In this document: one piece after another, positions 14,593 to 14,648 of the stretch
Position numbering within the stretch: position 1 is the first letter of the stretch
Layout of the letters: each line of letters begins with the position of its first letter
NCBI GenBank assembly: GCA_049974825.1
Contig: JBNGDJ010000062.1
Location: 1 to 14,648, forward strand
Length of the DNA: 14,648 nucleotides
Direction of reading: 5' to 3'
From: JBKHDT01 sp049974825
GTDB taxonomy: Bacteria > Pseudomonadota > Gammaproteobacteria > Halothiobacillales > Halothiobacillaceae
Translations under genes and position numbers: made by a program
The notes under the pieces: generated by a model
What the model was told of the DNA's origin: nothing
Database searches by the model: none
The model's input: the letters and a program-made list of their open reading frames with translations, nothing else

Positions 14593-14645
14593 TAAGGAAA
14601 CTCTGCACAAATCCATCCATGGATTTGTGCAGCAACGCCCGGGCC
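14593..14645 (-). repeat. Palindromic intergenic repeat, copy B
   Basis: Bases 14593-14629 are the exact reverse complement of 103-139, and 14635-14645 (ACGCCCGGGCC) is the reverse complement of 49-59. Only five bases separate the blocks here, against 43 in copy A. The hairpin is longer in this copy: a 13-bp stem from 14603 to 14632 with arms beginning CTGCACAAATCCA and the loop TCCA. It lies in the leader side of asd, just past the hairpin at 14564. Confidence 0.88.
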
Positions 14646-14648
14646 GAT

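Noticed and set aside
14522..14635. An upstream extension of asd beginning inside the repeat
   Set aside because: The added 38 residues come from the leader hairpin and repeat, lack a ribosome binding site, and precede the standard N-terminal nucleotide-binding strand that starts at 14521.
49..14645. Inverted copies at both ends as the boundaries of a composite transposon
   Set aside because: The enclosed segment includes core genes (asd, fimV, tas) and no transposase or target duplication. A dispersed intergenic repeat explains it better, and the window edges may simply have fallen near two copies.

Overview
The window is GC-rich, densely coding chromosomal DNA from a gammaproteobacterium. 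The best evidence is a fimV-type pilus/polarity gene beside a core asd gene, and an aldo-keto reductase very close to E. coli Tas. Genus cannot be fixed from the sequence alone; nothing looks phage- or plasmid-borne.

Layout. Bases 1-643 are a long non-coding leader holding a palindromic repeat, a candidate sigma-54 promoter and a structured 5' region. Two plus-strand genes follow (644-4042 and 4290-6476). Each encodes an Amt-type ammonium channel joined in one chain to a signalling output. The first carries two PAS domains, GGDEF and EAL (c-di-GMP synthesis/hydrolysis). The second carries a methyl-accepting chemotaxis signalling domain. Both share a nearly identical 18-residue connector and a HAMP-like segment after the channel, so they look like a tandem duplication of an Amt input module with different outputs. 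A strong sigma-54 (-24/-12) promoter lies between them, which fits nitrogen-limitation control.

Convergent to them on the minus strand is a translationally coupled pair: a two-TM four-helix-bundle sensor with no cytoplasmic output (8127-8804), then a Na+/phosphate-cotransporter family protein with a PhoU-like tail (6501-8123). An intergenic region with a degenerate repeat and two hairpins separates this pair from a 41-residue membrane protein (9114-9239), tas (9496-10539), fimV (10797-13325) and asd (13499-14521), all on the minus strand. The window ends in an inverted copy of the repeat seen at its start.

The most interesting content is the Amt receptor pair. If both channels respond to external ammonium, one stimulus would be read as a swimming bias (MCP) and as a sessile/motile second-messenger change (c-di-GMP). 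The Amt pore residues look intact in both, so they may be transporter-receptors rather than pure sensors.
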